Positions 26,423 through 33,167 of a DNA stretch of 33,167 bases are shown here, in pieces (position 1 is the stretch's first letter; every line of letters begins with the position of its first letter). A program made the translations under genes and the position numbers. Location: contig JALSTK010000121.1 of NCBI GenBank assembly GCA_026983775.1, positions 1 through 33,167 on the forward strand, in the 5' to 3' direction. This stretch comes from Calditrichia bacterium. Lineage in GTDB: Bacteria; Calditrichota; Calditrichia; Calditrichales; Calditrichaceae. The notes beneath the pieces are model-generated. The model had not been told where the DNA came from, did not search any database, and saw nothing but the letters and a program-made list of their open reading frames with translations.

Positions 26423-27787
26423 TTAATTATTGGCCCCGCGGGTGGGTGCCGGGAATCGTCCGCCGCGACGGATAAAGATATTATTGGACAATTGGGAGAC
26501 CGGCATGATCGGCGCTTCCCCCAGCAAGCCGCCGTAATCCACACTATCCCCTACGTCTTTACCGGGTACGGGAATGGCGCGCACGGCAGTGGTTTTATTA
26601 TTGGTAATGCCAATAGCCGCCTCATCGGCAATCATACCCGCAATCACTTCGGCGGGAGTTTTGCCGGGGATGGCTACCATATCCAGGCCGACACTACACA
26701 CACTGGTCATGGCCTCCAGTTTTTCAATAGAGATGTGACCTTTTTTCACGGCCTCAATCATACCGGCATCTTCGGAAACGGGAATAAAGGCCCCGCTCAA
26801 TCCGCCTACATGGGAAGAAGCCATCAATCCGCCGCGTTTTACGGAGTCATTCAAAAGAGCCAGGGCGGCCGTTGTTCCCGTGGCGCCCACGTCTTCCAGA
26901 CCCATGGCTTTTAGAATATCGGCTACGCTATCCCCTTGCAGCGGGGTCGGCGCCAATGAAATATCGACAATACCGAAAGGAACGTTTTGCAATCGGGCTA
27001 CTTCATGACCGATAAAGATACCGGCCCGGGTTATTTTAAAGGCCATGGCCCGGATACGATCGGCCAGCGCGGAAAAGTCCAAATCTTCTTCCGCTTCCCG
27101 AACCGCCCGTAGGACTACACCGGGGCCGGAGATACCGACATTGACCACAACATCGGGCTCGGAGACGCCGTGAAAGGCGCCGGCAATGAAAGGATTATCC
27201 TCCGGCACATTGGCAAAGACAACCAGTTTGGCACAACCAATGGCATCCCGATCGGCCGTGGCCCGGGCCGTCTCTTTGACTATTTCCCCCATCATGCGAA
27301 TCGCTTCCATATTCATTCCCGCTTTGGTGGAAGCGACATTAACCGAGGAGCAAATATGTTCGGTAGAGGCCAATGCCTCGGGAATGGCCTGAATCAACTG
27401 GCGGTCGCCCGGGGTAAAGCCCTTTTGGACCAGGGCGGAAAATCCACCCAGATAATCGATTCCCAGCTCGTCGGCCGCTTTATCCAGGACCCGGGCAATT
27501 TCAATATAGTCTTCTTTATAGAATCCCTCGGCGGCAATCGCCAGGGGAGTGACGGCCAGCCGTTTATTGGCGATGGAAATGCCATAGGCCGATTCGACCT
27601 TGCGGGCCATTTTCACATGTTCTGCGGCAATACGGGTTACTTTATCGTAAATATTGGTCTTTAATCGCTGCAAATCATCACTGCGACAATCCAGTAAACT
27701 GATTCCCATGGTCACCGTGCGGATATCAAAATGTTCCACTTCGGTCATGCGGATGGTTTCCAGAATTTCCTCAAGAGATATGGGCAT
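26423..27787 (-). CDS. UPF0210 (DUF711) family protein
   Basis: 454 residues, the usual length. The N-terminus [11 protein letters not shown] ... [15 protein letters not shown] and internal segments ([57 protein letters not shown]) are those of the DUF711/UPF0210 family, which is structurally related to the pyruvate formate-lyase fold but lacks a glycyl-radical domain. Its biochemical function is unknown. It starts 2 bases after the ACT-domain gene; the pairing of UPF0210 with a UPF0237 ACT protein is conserved in many bacteria and archaea and suggests that the ACT protein senses a ligand or regulates this enzyme. Confidence 0.93.
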   Translation of the reverse strand: MPISLEEILETIRMTEVEHFDIRTVTMGISLLDCRSDDLQRLKTNIYDKVTRIAAEHVKMARKVESAYGISIANKRLAVTPLAIAAEGFYKEDYIEIARVLDKAADELGIDYLGGFSALVQKGFTPGDRQLIQAIPEALASTEHICSSVNVASTKAGMNMEAIRMMGEIVKETARATADRDAIGCAKLVVFANVPEDNPFIAGAFHGVSEPDVVVNVGISGPGVVLRAVREAEEDLDFSALADRIRAMAFKITRAGIFIGHEVARLQNVPFGIVDISLAPTPLQGDSVADILKAMGLEDVGATGTTAALALLNDSVKRGGLMASSHVGGLSGAFIPVSEDAGMIEAVKKGHISIEKLEAMTSVCSVGLDMVAIPGKTPAEVIAGMIADEAAIGITNNKTTAVRAIPVPGKDVGDSVDYGGLLGEAPIMPVSQLSNNIFIRRGGRFPAPTRGANN

Positions 27788-27789
27788 AA

Positions 27790-28233
27790 TCAGATCCTGT
27801 GCATGGCGTTAAAAATGTCTTCGTGCTGAACAATTACTTTCAGGTCCAGGTCCTCACCGCGACGCACGACTTCCTGCTTTATTTCTTCAAAACTCATATT
27901 GCAATTGCTGATGTCAACCAGCAGCATAATCGTAAAAAATTCCTGTAAAATCTTCTGGCTCAGGTCCAGGATGTCACATTGATGTTCGGCCAGAATTGCG
28001 GTTAGTCCGGCAAGAATCCCGATCCGGTTCCGACCGAAAGCCGTGATGATGATGCGGTTATGGGTCTGATTGATAGGAGTGGTTTGCCTGGACACCGCTC
28101 CCGGTTCTTCGCGGGCCACACGTTCGGCCGCTTCCCGGACCACTTGTTCTATTTTTTCTTCCGTGGCATCCTTACCGAGCTGACGAACCGCTTCCTCGGC
28201 AATTTTTCGAATTTCCTGTTCATTCAAGGTCAT
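27790..28233 (-). CDS. UPF0237-type ACT-domain protein with encapsulation-peptide-like N-terminal extension
   Basis: 147 residues from the ATG at 28233 (GGTAAG 4 bases upstream); an ATG four codons earlier has no ribosome binding site. The C-terminal ~90 residues are the UPF0237 ACT domain ([20 protein letters not shown] ... [15 protein letters not shown]), normally a stand-alone protein of about that size that binds small ligands such as amino acids. Here it is preceded by an extra ~55 residues: [20 protein letters not shown], a second helix ([19 protein letters not shown]) and a polar linker. That helix-plus-linker layout resembles the tags that target enzymes into bacterial microcompartments, and a BMC vertex gene lies just upstream (37 bases). 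The ACT assignment is firm; the targeting role is inference. Confidence 0.88.
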   Translation of the reverse strand: MTLNEQEIRKIAEEAVRQLGKDATEEKIEQVVREAAERVAREEPGAVSRQTTPINQTHNRIIITAFGRNRIGILAGLTAILAEHQCDILDLSQKILQEFFTIMLLVDISNCNMSFEEIKQEVVRRGEDLDLKVIVQHEDIFNAMHRI

Positions 28234-28270
28234 ATTGCTTACCATTTTATTATTTTATTACGGCCGGGAT

Positions 28271-28588
28271 TCAGGTTTGCGCCTTATCCTTTTGCAATTT
28301 TTTCAGATAGTCTTCATCCACATCCATCCGATCGACAATCCCCACCACCGCTGCTTCCAGACTCAGGCTGGAGGGGTCTTCGGGATAGATGGCCTGACGG
28401 GCGGCATGGCCGTAAGCACAAATTACGGTCTCCCCCACTCCGGCTCCCAACACATCCGCGGCCACCACCACATCGGTTAACGGAGCTTTTTTAAGATTGA
28501 TGGGATGAATCAATAAGAAGCGGAGATTGGTCAGATTATCCGTCTTTTTGGTCGACCATACCGAACCGACAACTTTTCCCAGAAACAA
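28271..28588 (-). CDS. Bacterial microcompartment vertex protein, EutN/CcmL family (BMC-P)
   Basis: 105 residues from a TTG at 28588, preceded by AGAGGT 6-7 bases upstream. The start MFLGKVVGSVWSTKK, the middle VVAADVLGAGVGETVICAYGHAAR and the end AAVVGIVDRMDV are the pentameric EutN/CcmL fold that caps the vertices of microcompartment shells. The C-terminal tail (DEDYLKKLQKDKAQT) is a little longer than usual. No hexameric shell gene (BMC-H or BMC-T) or signature enzyme lies in the window, so it is an orphan here; other shell genes may be elsewhere. It appears to be the first gene of the run ACT protein - UPF0210 - amidohydrolase. A weak promoter candidate (TTGTAC-19-TATAAA, minus strand, 28678-28648) lies upstream. 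Confidence 0.88.
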   Translation of the reverse strand: MFLGKVVGSVWSTKKTDNLTNLRFLLIHPINLKKAPLTDVVVAADVLGAGVGETVICAYGHAARQAIYPEDPSSLSLEAAVVGIVDRMDVDEDYLKKLQKDKAQT

Positions 28589-29141
28589 AACGCGACCTCT
28601 TGTTATTTCTTAGTTTCCAATTTATGATACCCGGAATGTAGTGGTTTTTTATAATAGTTTCAACATCCTGTGGTACAATGTTTTGCAAAGGGCTTCCGGA
28701 GGTTTTTCGGTTTTTCTTTGCCGCACGGGTATTCCCATTACGAACGAAGCGACATCTTTAGGGAAATGCCCTGTACCTGTTTGAGCGGAGCTGTACCGGG
28801 TCCGGCCGATACCTACCGTTTAGCGATTACCGATTAGCTGCCCCAAAGAAGTCGTTGGTCACGGATTCACGAGCGACAGCGGGGTTTGTTGTCGTGGTGA
28901 TTTAACCGATTATTTTATACGGAAAAATTCCTGATAAAAACGGATCTTTATAAAAAATCGGTTTTAATCTAAAAAAATATTTTTATGAGGAAGGATTCCG
29001 GAATAGTATCTGTTTTTATTTATTGATCATTTTAAGGGTAATTGATGTATGTTCTGTTAAAATCGGGTCTTATCAAACCGTCCCGGCCCCTGGTTAATAA
29101 TTTAAAAGGATCTTTATCGGGTTTTGCAAAAGGGAGAAAAA

Positions 29142-29171
29142 ATGCGTATTATGGGTAAGTTTTCGGTATAA
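29142..29171 (+). other. Nine-codon mini-ORF with strong ribosome binding site, possible truncated gene start
   Basis: AGGGAG (29131-29136) lies 5 bases before an ATG that opens MRIMGKFSV and then stops. The ribosome binding site is better than that of the following 745-residue gene. It may be a leader peptide, or the surviving first codons of a host gene cut by insertion of the AT-rich DNA that begins here. Either reading is inference. Confidence 0.35.
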
Positions 29172-29172
29172 T
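29167..29172 (+). promoter_or_regulatory. Candidate -10 element (TATAAT) before the nuclease-like gene
   Basis: TATAAT lies 71 bases before the ATG at 29244, overlapping the mini-ORF stop. No TTGACA-like -35 is found at 16-18 bases upstream, so this is a weak candidate in an AT-rich context. Confidence 0.3.
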
Positions 29173-29243
29173 TAATAGTTAAATTTGCTTTTTTCGCTCA
29201 ATATAAATCTTTAATTTATTTTTTAATTTTAATGTGAGTAAAA

Positions 29244-31481
29244 ATGAAATTTTTTGAAATGAAGAATCCCTTTGCTGGGCTAAATACTAGTGAACGAGAA
29301 AAACTTGTTCACGATATTGGTCAACAGTTTAAAAAAGAAGTTGACGATGGGCTTGGTGAGTTAAAAACGATTTTAAAATCATACAGTATTGTCGATTTAT
29401 TAAGCTGGTTATCAACATACTTTTTGACTTCAATTAGTTCAAAGTTTTATGAAAAATTCGACTTAAAAGAGTTTCATCAATTTCACGCAGAAATACTTCA
29501 AGCTCTTTATTTACAATATGAGAAAAATGAATTCAAGGAATGGAAACCTGTACTACCTGATGATGCAATAAAGATTTCAGAATTAGTCGATAAAGTGTCT
29601 TTTGCCTTTGCTAATCTTAGACTTTCTGAAGTTAAACTTGACGATGAAGATGAGATGAAAAGGTTTTTGTTCCTCGAAAAAATGCGCACAATGACAATGT
29701 CAATTAGAAATTGGGGGTATCCAGAGCAAATTGATAAAATTGTGACAGAAATATATAGTGAAATTGATTCAGAAATATTGGAAGAAACCTCTATTAGCAT
29801 AATTGGCATATTTAATATGTTCACTTCTATACAAAGCAAAGTTAATGACAATATCAACATACATTTTGATGGAATTAATAAAATACTTGGTTCTGATAGC
29901 ATAGAAGCTCTTCGCAGTAATTATAAAATTCTCCATAAGGATGTTGAACTAGATTTGAATGAATTAGAAAAATTACAAAGCGAATATGGTGATTTTAATA
30001 AGTTAAAATCAATGTTTGCTTATCATCACGATTCATTTTTAAGAGATAAATATACTTTTACTATTTCCGAGCTTCTTGATTTTTATGGTAATGAAATTGA
30101 TAAGGATTTAATGATAAATGTTTTAGATAATTTTTCATATACAATTGGGGGGCTAAAGGATTATAGGACTGAGTATATATTTTTAGCAAATCCAATTTGG
30201 AAAAAACCATTTATCAAGATTGATTCAGAAACCTATGCTTTACCTATTCCAGGTATTCTGAATAGTTTTGTTCTCGAACTATTAGAATCAATTTTTTCTA
30301 AGAATTCAAAACTAAAAAAACTTTATGAAGATCGTAGGGCAGAATTTTTAGAAAACGCAATTTCTGATTTATTTAAATCTTCTTTTCCTGATTGTGAAGT
30401 TTTTCAGGGAAGTCTTTATGATGAATATGAAAACGACTTAACGGTTATTGTTGATAAATATGCGTTTGTAGTTGAAGCAAAATCAGGGAAATTTACTGAT
30501 CCGGCTAAAAGAGGTGCACCAGACCGGTTAAAAAAACATATTGAAGAATTAATTAGCGAACCTTCTATTCAAGCCACTCGATTCGCTGAATATTTACAGC
30601 AACAGAATACAGTTGTTACTTTAAACACAAAAAGTGGGATAAAAAATACTATTGACCTTTCAAATGTAAGTAGGGTAGTTAAAATAGGTGTCACATTAGA
30701 ATTGCTTGGTAATCTTTCCTCTTCATATAAACAAATGTATGAATTGGGTTTTATTTCAGATTTTAAAGATTTATCAATAAATTTTTGTTTCCCTGATCTA
30801 TATCTTATTTTTGACTTCTTAAAATTTCCTTCTGAAAAAATTCACTTTCTAATTAGACGAGAAGAATTTGGTAAAAATGCAAACTTCTTTGCCGATGAGA
30901 TAGATTTACTTGCTTTTTATATGGAAACTGGTTTCAATATAGGTGATGAAGAATTTAATGGTAGAGAATTAATGTTATATGGAATATCTGAGGTATTCGA
31001 TGATTATTTTCTACAGAGACAATTATCTTCAACCTCATCATCAGCCTATACTCCAAAACCAAAGCGAACAAAATGGTTCAATGATATCTTGAAGAGATTT
31101 GAATCGAAAAAATTTCCTGGTTGGACTGAGATTTCTATGAATATATTAAATCTATCTTATGAAGATCAGGTAAAATTTGAAGAGATGTTCCGTAAACGAA
31201 TTGAAACAAGTAAATTAAATTGGGGTAATGAGGATAATGAGAACACTGTTGTTCTCTATAATGGGCCTCCACAAAGAAGAGAATTGCTAATTGGATTCGC
31301 CTATAAAGATTGGGTGAAATCAAAGAGGGATGATATTATTGGAACATTTGCTCAAAAAGTTATGGAAGAAGAGAATTTACCTAGAGCAGTTGTGTTAGTT
31401 GTTAATATTGAACAAAACCATTATCCCTATAGTTGTATGATGGTTTTTTTAAATTCTCGCTTAAACACAGAGCAAATTTAA
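29244..31481 (+). CDS. Large protein with PD-(D/E)XK nuclease motif, candidate defence effector
   Basis: 745 residues, very AT-rich codon use unlike all genes to its left. I recognise no named family. Residues 1-360 are mostly helical and acidic, without signal peptide or membrane segments. A PD-(D/E)XK-type core follows: an alpha helix with Glu370 (RRAEFLENAISDLF), Asp398 (ENDLTVIVD), then Glu411-x-Lys413 on the next strand (FVVEAKSGK), and a helix with SIQATRFAEYL like the Q-x-x-x-Y motif of RecB/NERD-type nucleases. Residues 470-745 are alpha/beta and unassigned. The ATG has only a weak GAG upstream. A UvrD-like helicase gene follows after a 150-base gap on the same strand. Nuclease plus SF1 helicase recalls Gabija-like logic, but the nuclease here is not the OLD/Toprim type of GajA. 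Defence function is inferred. Confidence 0.75.
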   Translation: MKFFEMKNPFAGLNTSEREKLVHDIGQQFKKEVDDGLGELKTILKSYSIVDLLSWLSTYFLTSISSKFYEKFDLKEFHQFHAEILQALYLQYEKNEFKEWKPVLPDDAIKISELVDKVSFAFANLRLSEVKLDDEDEMKRFLFLEKMRTMTMSIRNWGYPEQIDKIVTEIYSEIDSEILEETSISIIGIFNMFTSIQSKVNDNINIHFDGINKILGSDSIEALRSNYKILHKDVELDLNELEKLQSEYGDFNKLKSMFAYHHDSFLRDKYTFTISELLDFYGNEIDKDLMINVLDNFSYTIGGLKDYRTEYIFLANPIWKKPFIKIDSETYALPIPGILNSFVLELLESIFSKNSKLKKLYEDRRAEFLENAISDLFKSSFPDCEVFQGSLYDEYENDLTVIVDKYAFVVEAKSGKFTDPAKRGAPDRLKKHIEELISEPSIQATRFAEYLQQQNTVVTLNTKSGIKNTIDLSNVSRVVKIGVTLELLGNLSSSYKQMYELGFISDFKDLSINFCFPDLYLIFDFLKFPSEKIHFLIRREEFGKNANFFADEIDLLAFYMETGFNIGDEEFNGRELMLYGISEVFDDYFLQRQLSSTSSSAYTPKPKRTKWFNDILKRFESKKFPGWTEISMNILNLSYEDQVKFEEMFRKRIETSKLNWGNEDNENTVVLYNGPPQRRELLIGFAYKDWVKSKRDDIIGTFAQKVMEEENLPRAVVLVVNIEQNHYPYSCMMVFLNSRLNTEQI

Positions 31482-31607
31482 CAAAGTAATGCACCTGAAT
31501 TTAAACGCGTCCGGTTCTTTTGCAATTTCATCGAACCGAGCAATAGTATTAGCATACTCAAAGTAATCGCCGCTTGGTTTAAATCAGGTGATTACCGTCC
31601 GTTAGAG
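31476..31607. repeat. attC-like imperfect inverted repeat between nuclease and helicase genes
   Basis: Left arm: ATTTAAC (31476-31482, fits RYYYAAC and contains the TAA stop of the upstream gene), then GTAATGCACCTGAATTTAAAC. Right arm: GTTTAAATCAGGTGATTAC (31578-31595 area) then GTTAGAG (31601-31607, close to GTTRRRY but ending in G). The arms pair almost perfectly except for two unpaired bases on the left arm, as in integron attC sites with extrahelical bases. The centre holds smaller hairpins (CGGTTC 31512-31517 / GAACCG 31533-31538; AGTAT/ATACT 31545-31558). Total 132 bp, within the attC size range. No integrase gene is in the window. Confidence 0.5.
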
Positions 31608-31631
31608 AGCGTTCTTAAAATTTGAGTTATT

Positions 31632-33167
31632 ATGAAAATATTATTAGCAGGGCCAGGAACAGGAAAAACAACAAAAATAAAATCTCTTATTAGAAATGAA
31701 TATCGAGATTTTGAAAATATACTTGTTTTATCATTTACTAATGCTACTGTTAATGATTTAAAAGGTAGTTTTAGAGATTTTGAAAATGTTGAAATTTATA
31801 CATTACATAGCTATGCACTAAAAATTAATCATTTGCCACACTTACACGTTCTAAATGATAGAACTGAAACGCAAGTTATGGAAAGATATGCAAGGATTGC
31901 TAATATTGAATTCAATGAGTTTTGTTCTCTTGTCAATTGTGTAACTTTTCAATACATGATTGAAAATTGTATTTCATTTATTAAAGCTAATCCTGCCTAT
32001 GCTATTGAAAATATTGGCGAAATTGATTTATTAATAGTAGATGAATTTCAAGATTTTAATGAAATAGAACGTGAATTGGTATATTTATTATCTGAATATT
32101 CAAAAGAAACAATTATTTTAGGGGATGACGATCAATCAATCTATGGTTTTAAAGATGCTGATCCAGATGGCATAATTAGCCTTTATAATAATGATGGAAA
32201 TATTGAAAAATTAGAACACGAGAATATTTGTTATAGATGTCCAGATACAATTGTAGACCATTGTACAAATTTAATAAATAAAAATAATCATAGGATACCT
32301 AAAGAATGGAAAAAATCTAATAAGGAAGGAAGTCTTTATTTCTATCAGTTTGTTACTAATGAAGATACAAACCAATTTTTAATTAAAGAAATTAAACAAA
32401 TTAAAAGTAATTTTAAAGATGATAGTATGCTTATTTTAAGTCCTGTTAGATTTTATATTCCTGGATTACTAAATTATTTAGATATCAATAACATTAAATA
32501 TTTAGATTTTTGGTCGAATGATATTGAAGATGAATTAAGGATCAAAATTTGGTGGTTAAATGCTTTATATGGTAAACATCGTATTCTTTTTCTTTTATTT
32601 CTAACTAAATATTATAATTTTACTAGTAATAGAAGATTTTTAAAATCAATTATATCTTTATTTAAAGAAAATTTTCGTGAAGATACTTTTATAGATTTAA
32701 TTTTATCTTTTAAAATTTTCCCTGATACTTTTTCTGAATATATTATTAAACCAATTCCTATTAAGAGTTTTTTTGAAAAATATCCAGATTATATGATATT
32801 ACAAGATTTTATTGATGAAGATGATCTGGATGATAGTCTAAATAATCTTATGAAAAATATTAATCCAAATCTTCTCTTCGATAAAGAAAAAGTAAATATC
32901 ATGTCAATCCATAAGTCAAAAGGCTTACAAGCAGATAATGTATTTATTTTGAATTTAAATGAAGGTATTATTCCTAATGTTATATCTGGTACAGACACAA
33001 TTGAGGCACAGCGTAGATTACTATATGTTGGTATGACACGAGCAATTAAGAATTTATATTTAATTGCTACTTTATCTTGGGAAGGTAGATATGTACACAG
33101 AGTAGATAAATCTCAATTTAAATATCAGTATCAGAAAAAAGTTTATTTTGGGAAAACATCTAGATTT
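31632..33167 (+). CDS. UvrD-like SF1 helicase lacking the Q-motif (3' end outside window)
   Basis: 512 residues are read from the ATG at 31632; the frame is open at the window edge. An in-frame TGA three codons upstream fixes the start. All SF1A motifs are present: Walker A AGPGTGKTT (6-14), Ia VLSFTNATV (32-40), Walker B IVDEFQD (135-141), III LGDDDQSIYGF (163-173), IV CYRCPDTI (200-207), V IMSIHKSKGLQADNV (423-437) and VI RRLLYVGMTRA (461-471). The Q-motif usual for UvrD/PcrA is missing because the protein starts five residues before Walker A, and the 1B/2B insertions are short. Size and compactness resemble GajB-type helicases. DNA is very AT-rich like the preceding nuclease-like gene, so the two probably arrived together. 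Function in defence or plasmid/phage DNA processing is inferred. Confidence 0.9.
   Translation, partial: MKILLAGPGTGKTTKIKSLIRNEYRDFENILVLSFTNATVNDLKGSFRDFENVEIYTLHSYALKINHLPHLHVLNDRTETQVMERYARIANIEFNEFCSLVNCVTFQYMIENCISFIKANPAYAIENIGEIDLLIVDEFQDFNEIERELVYLLSEYSKETIILGDDDQSIYGFKDADPDGIISLYNNDGNIEKLEHENICYRCPDTIVDHCTNLINKNNHRIPKEWKKSNKEGSLYFYQFVTNEDTNQFLIKEIKQIKSNFKDDSMLILSPVRFYIPGLLNYLDINNIKYLDFWSNDIEDELRIKIWWLNALYGKHRILFLLFLTKYYNFTSNRRFLKSIISLFKENFREDTFIDLILSFKIFPDTFSEYIIKPIPIKSFFEKYPDYMILQDFIDEDDLDDSLNNLMKNINPNLLFDKEKVNIMSIHKSKGLQADNVFILNLNEGIIPNVISGTDTIEAQRRLLYVGMTRAIKNLYLIATLSWEGRYVHRVDKSQFKYQYQKKVYFGKTSRF

Larger units (their letters stand above)
28589..29243. other. Intergenic region between BMC operon and AT-rich island
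   Basis: 655 bases without a confirmed gene. 28600-28680 probably holds the promoter of the BMC vertex gene. 28690-28900 is GC-richer and repeat-like: GGGTATTCCC (28728-28737) is an imperfect inverted match to GGGAAATGCCC near 28759-28769, CTGTACC occurs twice, and GAACGAAGCGACATC looks like part of a dispersed palindromic repeat. From 28900 the DNA becomes AT-rich. GGATCTTTAT occurs at 28942 and again near 29108, each shortly before a TCGGTTTT/TCGGGTTTT stretch. An inverted-repeat pair (28900-28925 with 29159-29184) and a mini-ORF (29142-29171) are described separately. No tRNA is recognised. Confidence 0.55.

Noticed and set aside
26279-27664. Plus-strand ORFs of 211 and 164 codons
   Set aside because: Antisense shadows of the UPF0210 gene, with low-complexity Gly/His/Phe-rich translations typical of the reverse strand of GC-rich coding DNA.
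28060-28494. Plus-strand ORF of 144 codons
   Set aside because: Antisense to the ACT-domain and BMC vertex genes, both of which have family motifs.
29244-33167. Naming the island pair Gabija (gajA/gajB)
   Set aside because: The first protein lacks Walker A/ABC-ATPase and Toprim motifs expected of GajA and instead has a PD-(D/E)XK core.
1-33167. CRISPR arrays, tRNA and rRNA genes
   Set aside because: No regularly spaced direct repeats, no T-loop or anticodon-arm pattern and no rRNA-like conserved stretches were found by eye on either strand.

Overview
The window looks like chromosome from a bacterium of the FCB superphylum that is not a typical member of the Bacteroidia; a lineage such as Calditrichota, KSB1, Marinimicrobia or Ignavibacteria fits best. 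Five secreted proteins carry the N-x-P-N-P-F / FlgD-like C-terminal domain used for type IX secretion, and a TonB-dependent receptor and a PorV-like outer-membrane protein are present. Yet no SusD gene is visible, several genes have good AGGAGG-type ribosome binding sites, and one promoter is a perfect TTGACA-17-TATAAT, which is not the Bacteroidia promoter type. The lineage is inferred, not proven.

Region 1 (1-16914, all minus strand) is a LacI-controlled polysaccharide-utilisation locus. In transcription order it holds: a LacI-family repressor, a 1001-aa three-LamG secreted protein, a 477-aa lipoprotein, a 607-aa Fn3/sorting-domain protein, a GH43 enzyme, a 193-aa lipoprotein, a TonB-dependent receptor, a PorV-like protein, a second GH43 and a GH2 enzyme cut by the window edge. 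The same 13-bp sequence containing the palindrome CACACGTGTG lies at the lacI promoter and again just upstream of the LamG gene, so both transcription units are probably under the repressor. The likely targets are arabinose-, xylose- or galactose-containing plant or algal polymers: GH43 and GH2 enzymes would act outside the cell or at the surface, and the receptor would import the oligosaccharides.

Region 2 (17211-22294) holds a GH27 alpha-galactosidase (minus) and a 920-aa secreted deacetylase-like protein (plus). They are divergent and separated by about 1.1 kb that contains a 387-bp palindrome-rich element with 23-bp near-perfect terminal inverted repeats (MITE-like).

Region 3 (22323-28588) is housekeeping-like: a fatty-acid desaturase, the tRNA deaminase TadA, and a minus-strand run of a BMC vertex protein (EutN/CcmL), an ACT-domain protein, a UPF0210 protein, a nitrilase-family amidohydrolase and a type I glutamine synthetase. 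The ACT protein has an N-terminal amphipathic helix plus linker that resembles a microcompartment encapsulation peptide and sits next to an otherwise lone BMC vertex gene.

Region 4 (about 29160-33167, plus) changes abruptly to very AT-rich DNA and looks horizontally acquired. It encodes a 745-aa protein with a PD-(D/E)XK nuclease motif and a UvrD-like SF1 helicase that lacks a Q-motif and runs off the window. This is a candidate two-gene defence or DNA-processing system, not one I can name. The 150-bp gap between the two genes folds as an imperfect hairpin resembling an integron attC site. The two edge-open genes (GH2 and helicase) were read directly from the sequence.
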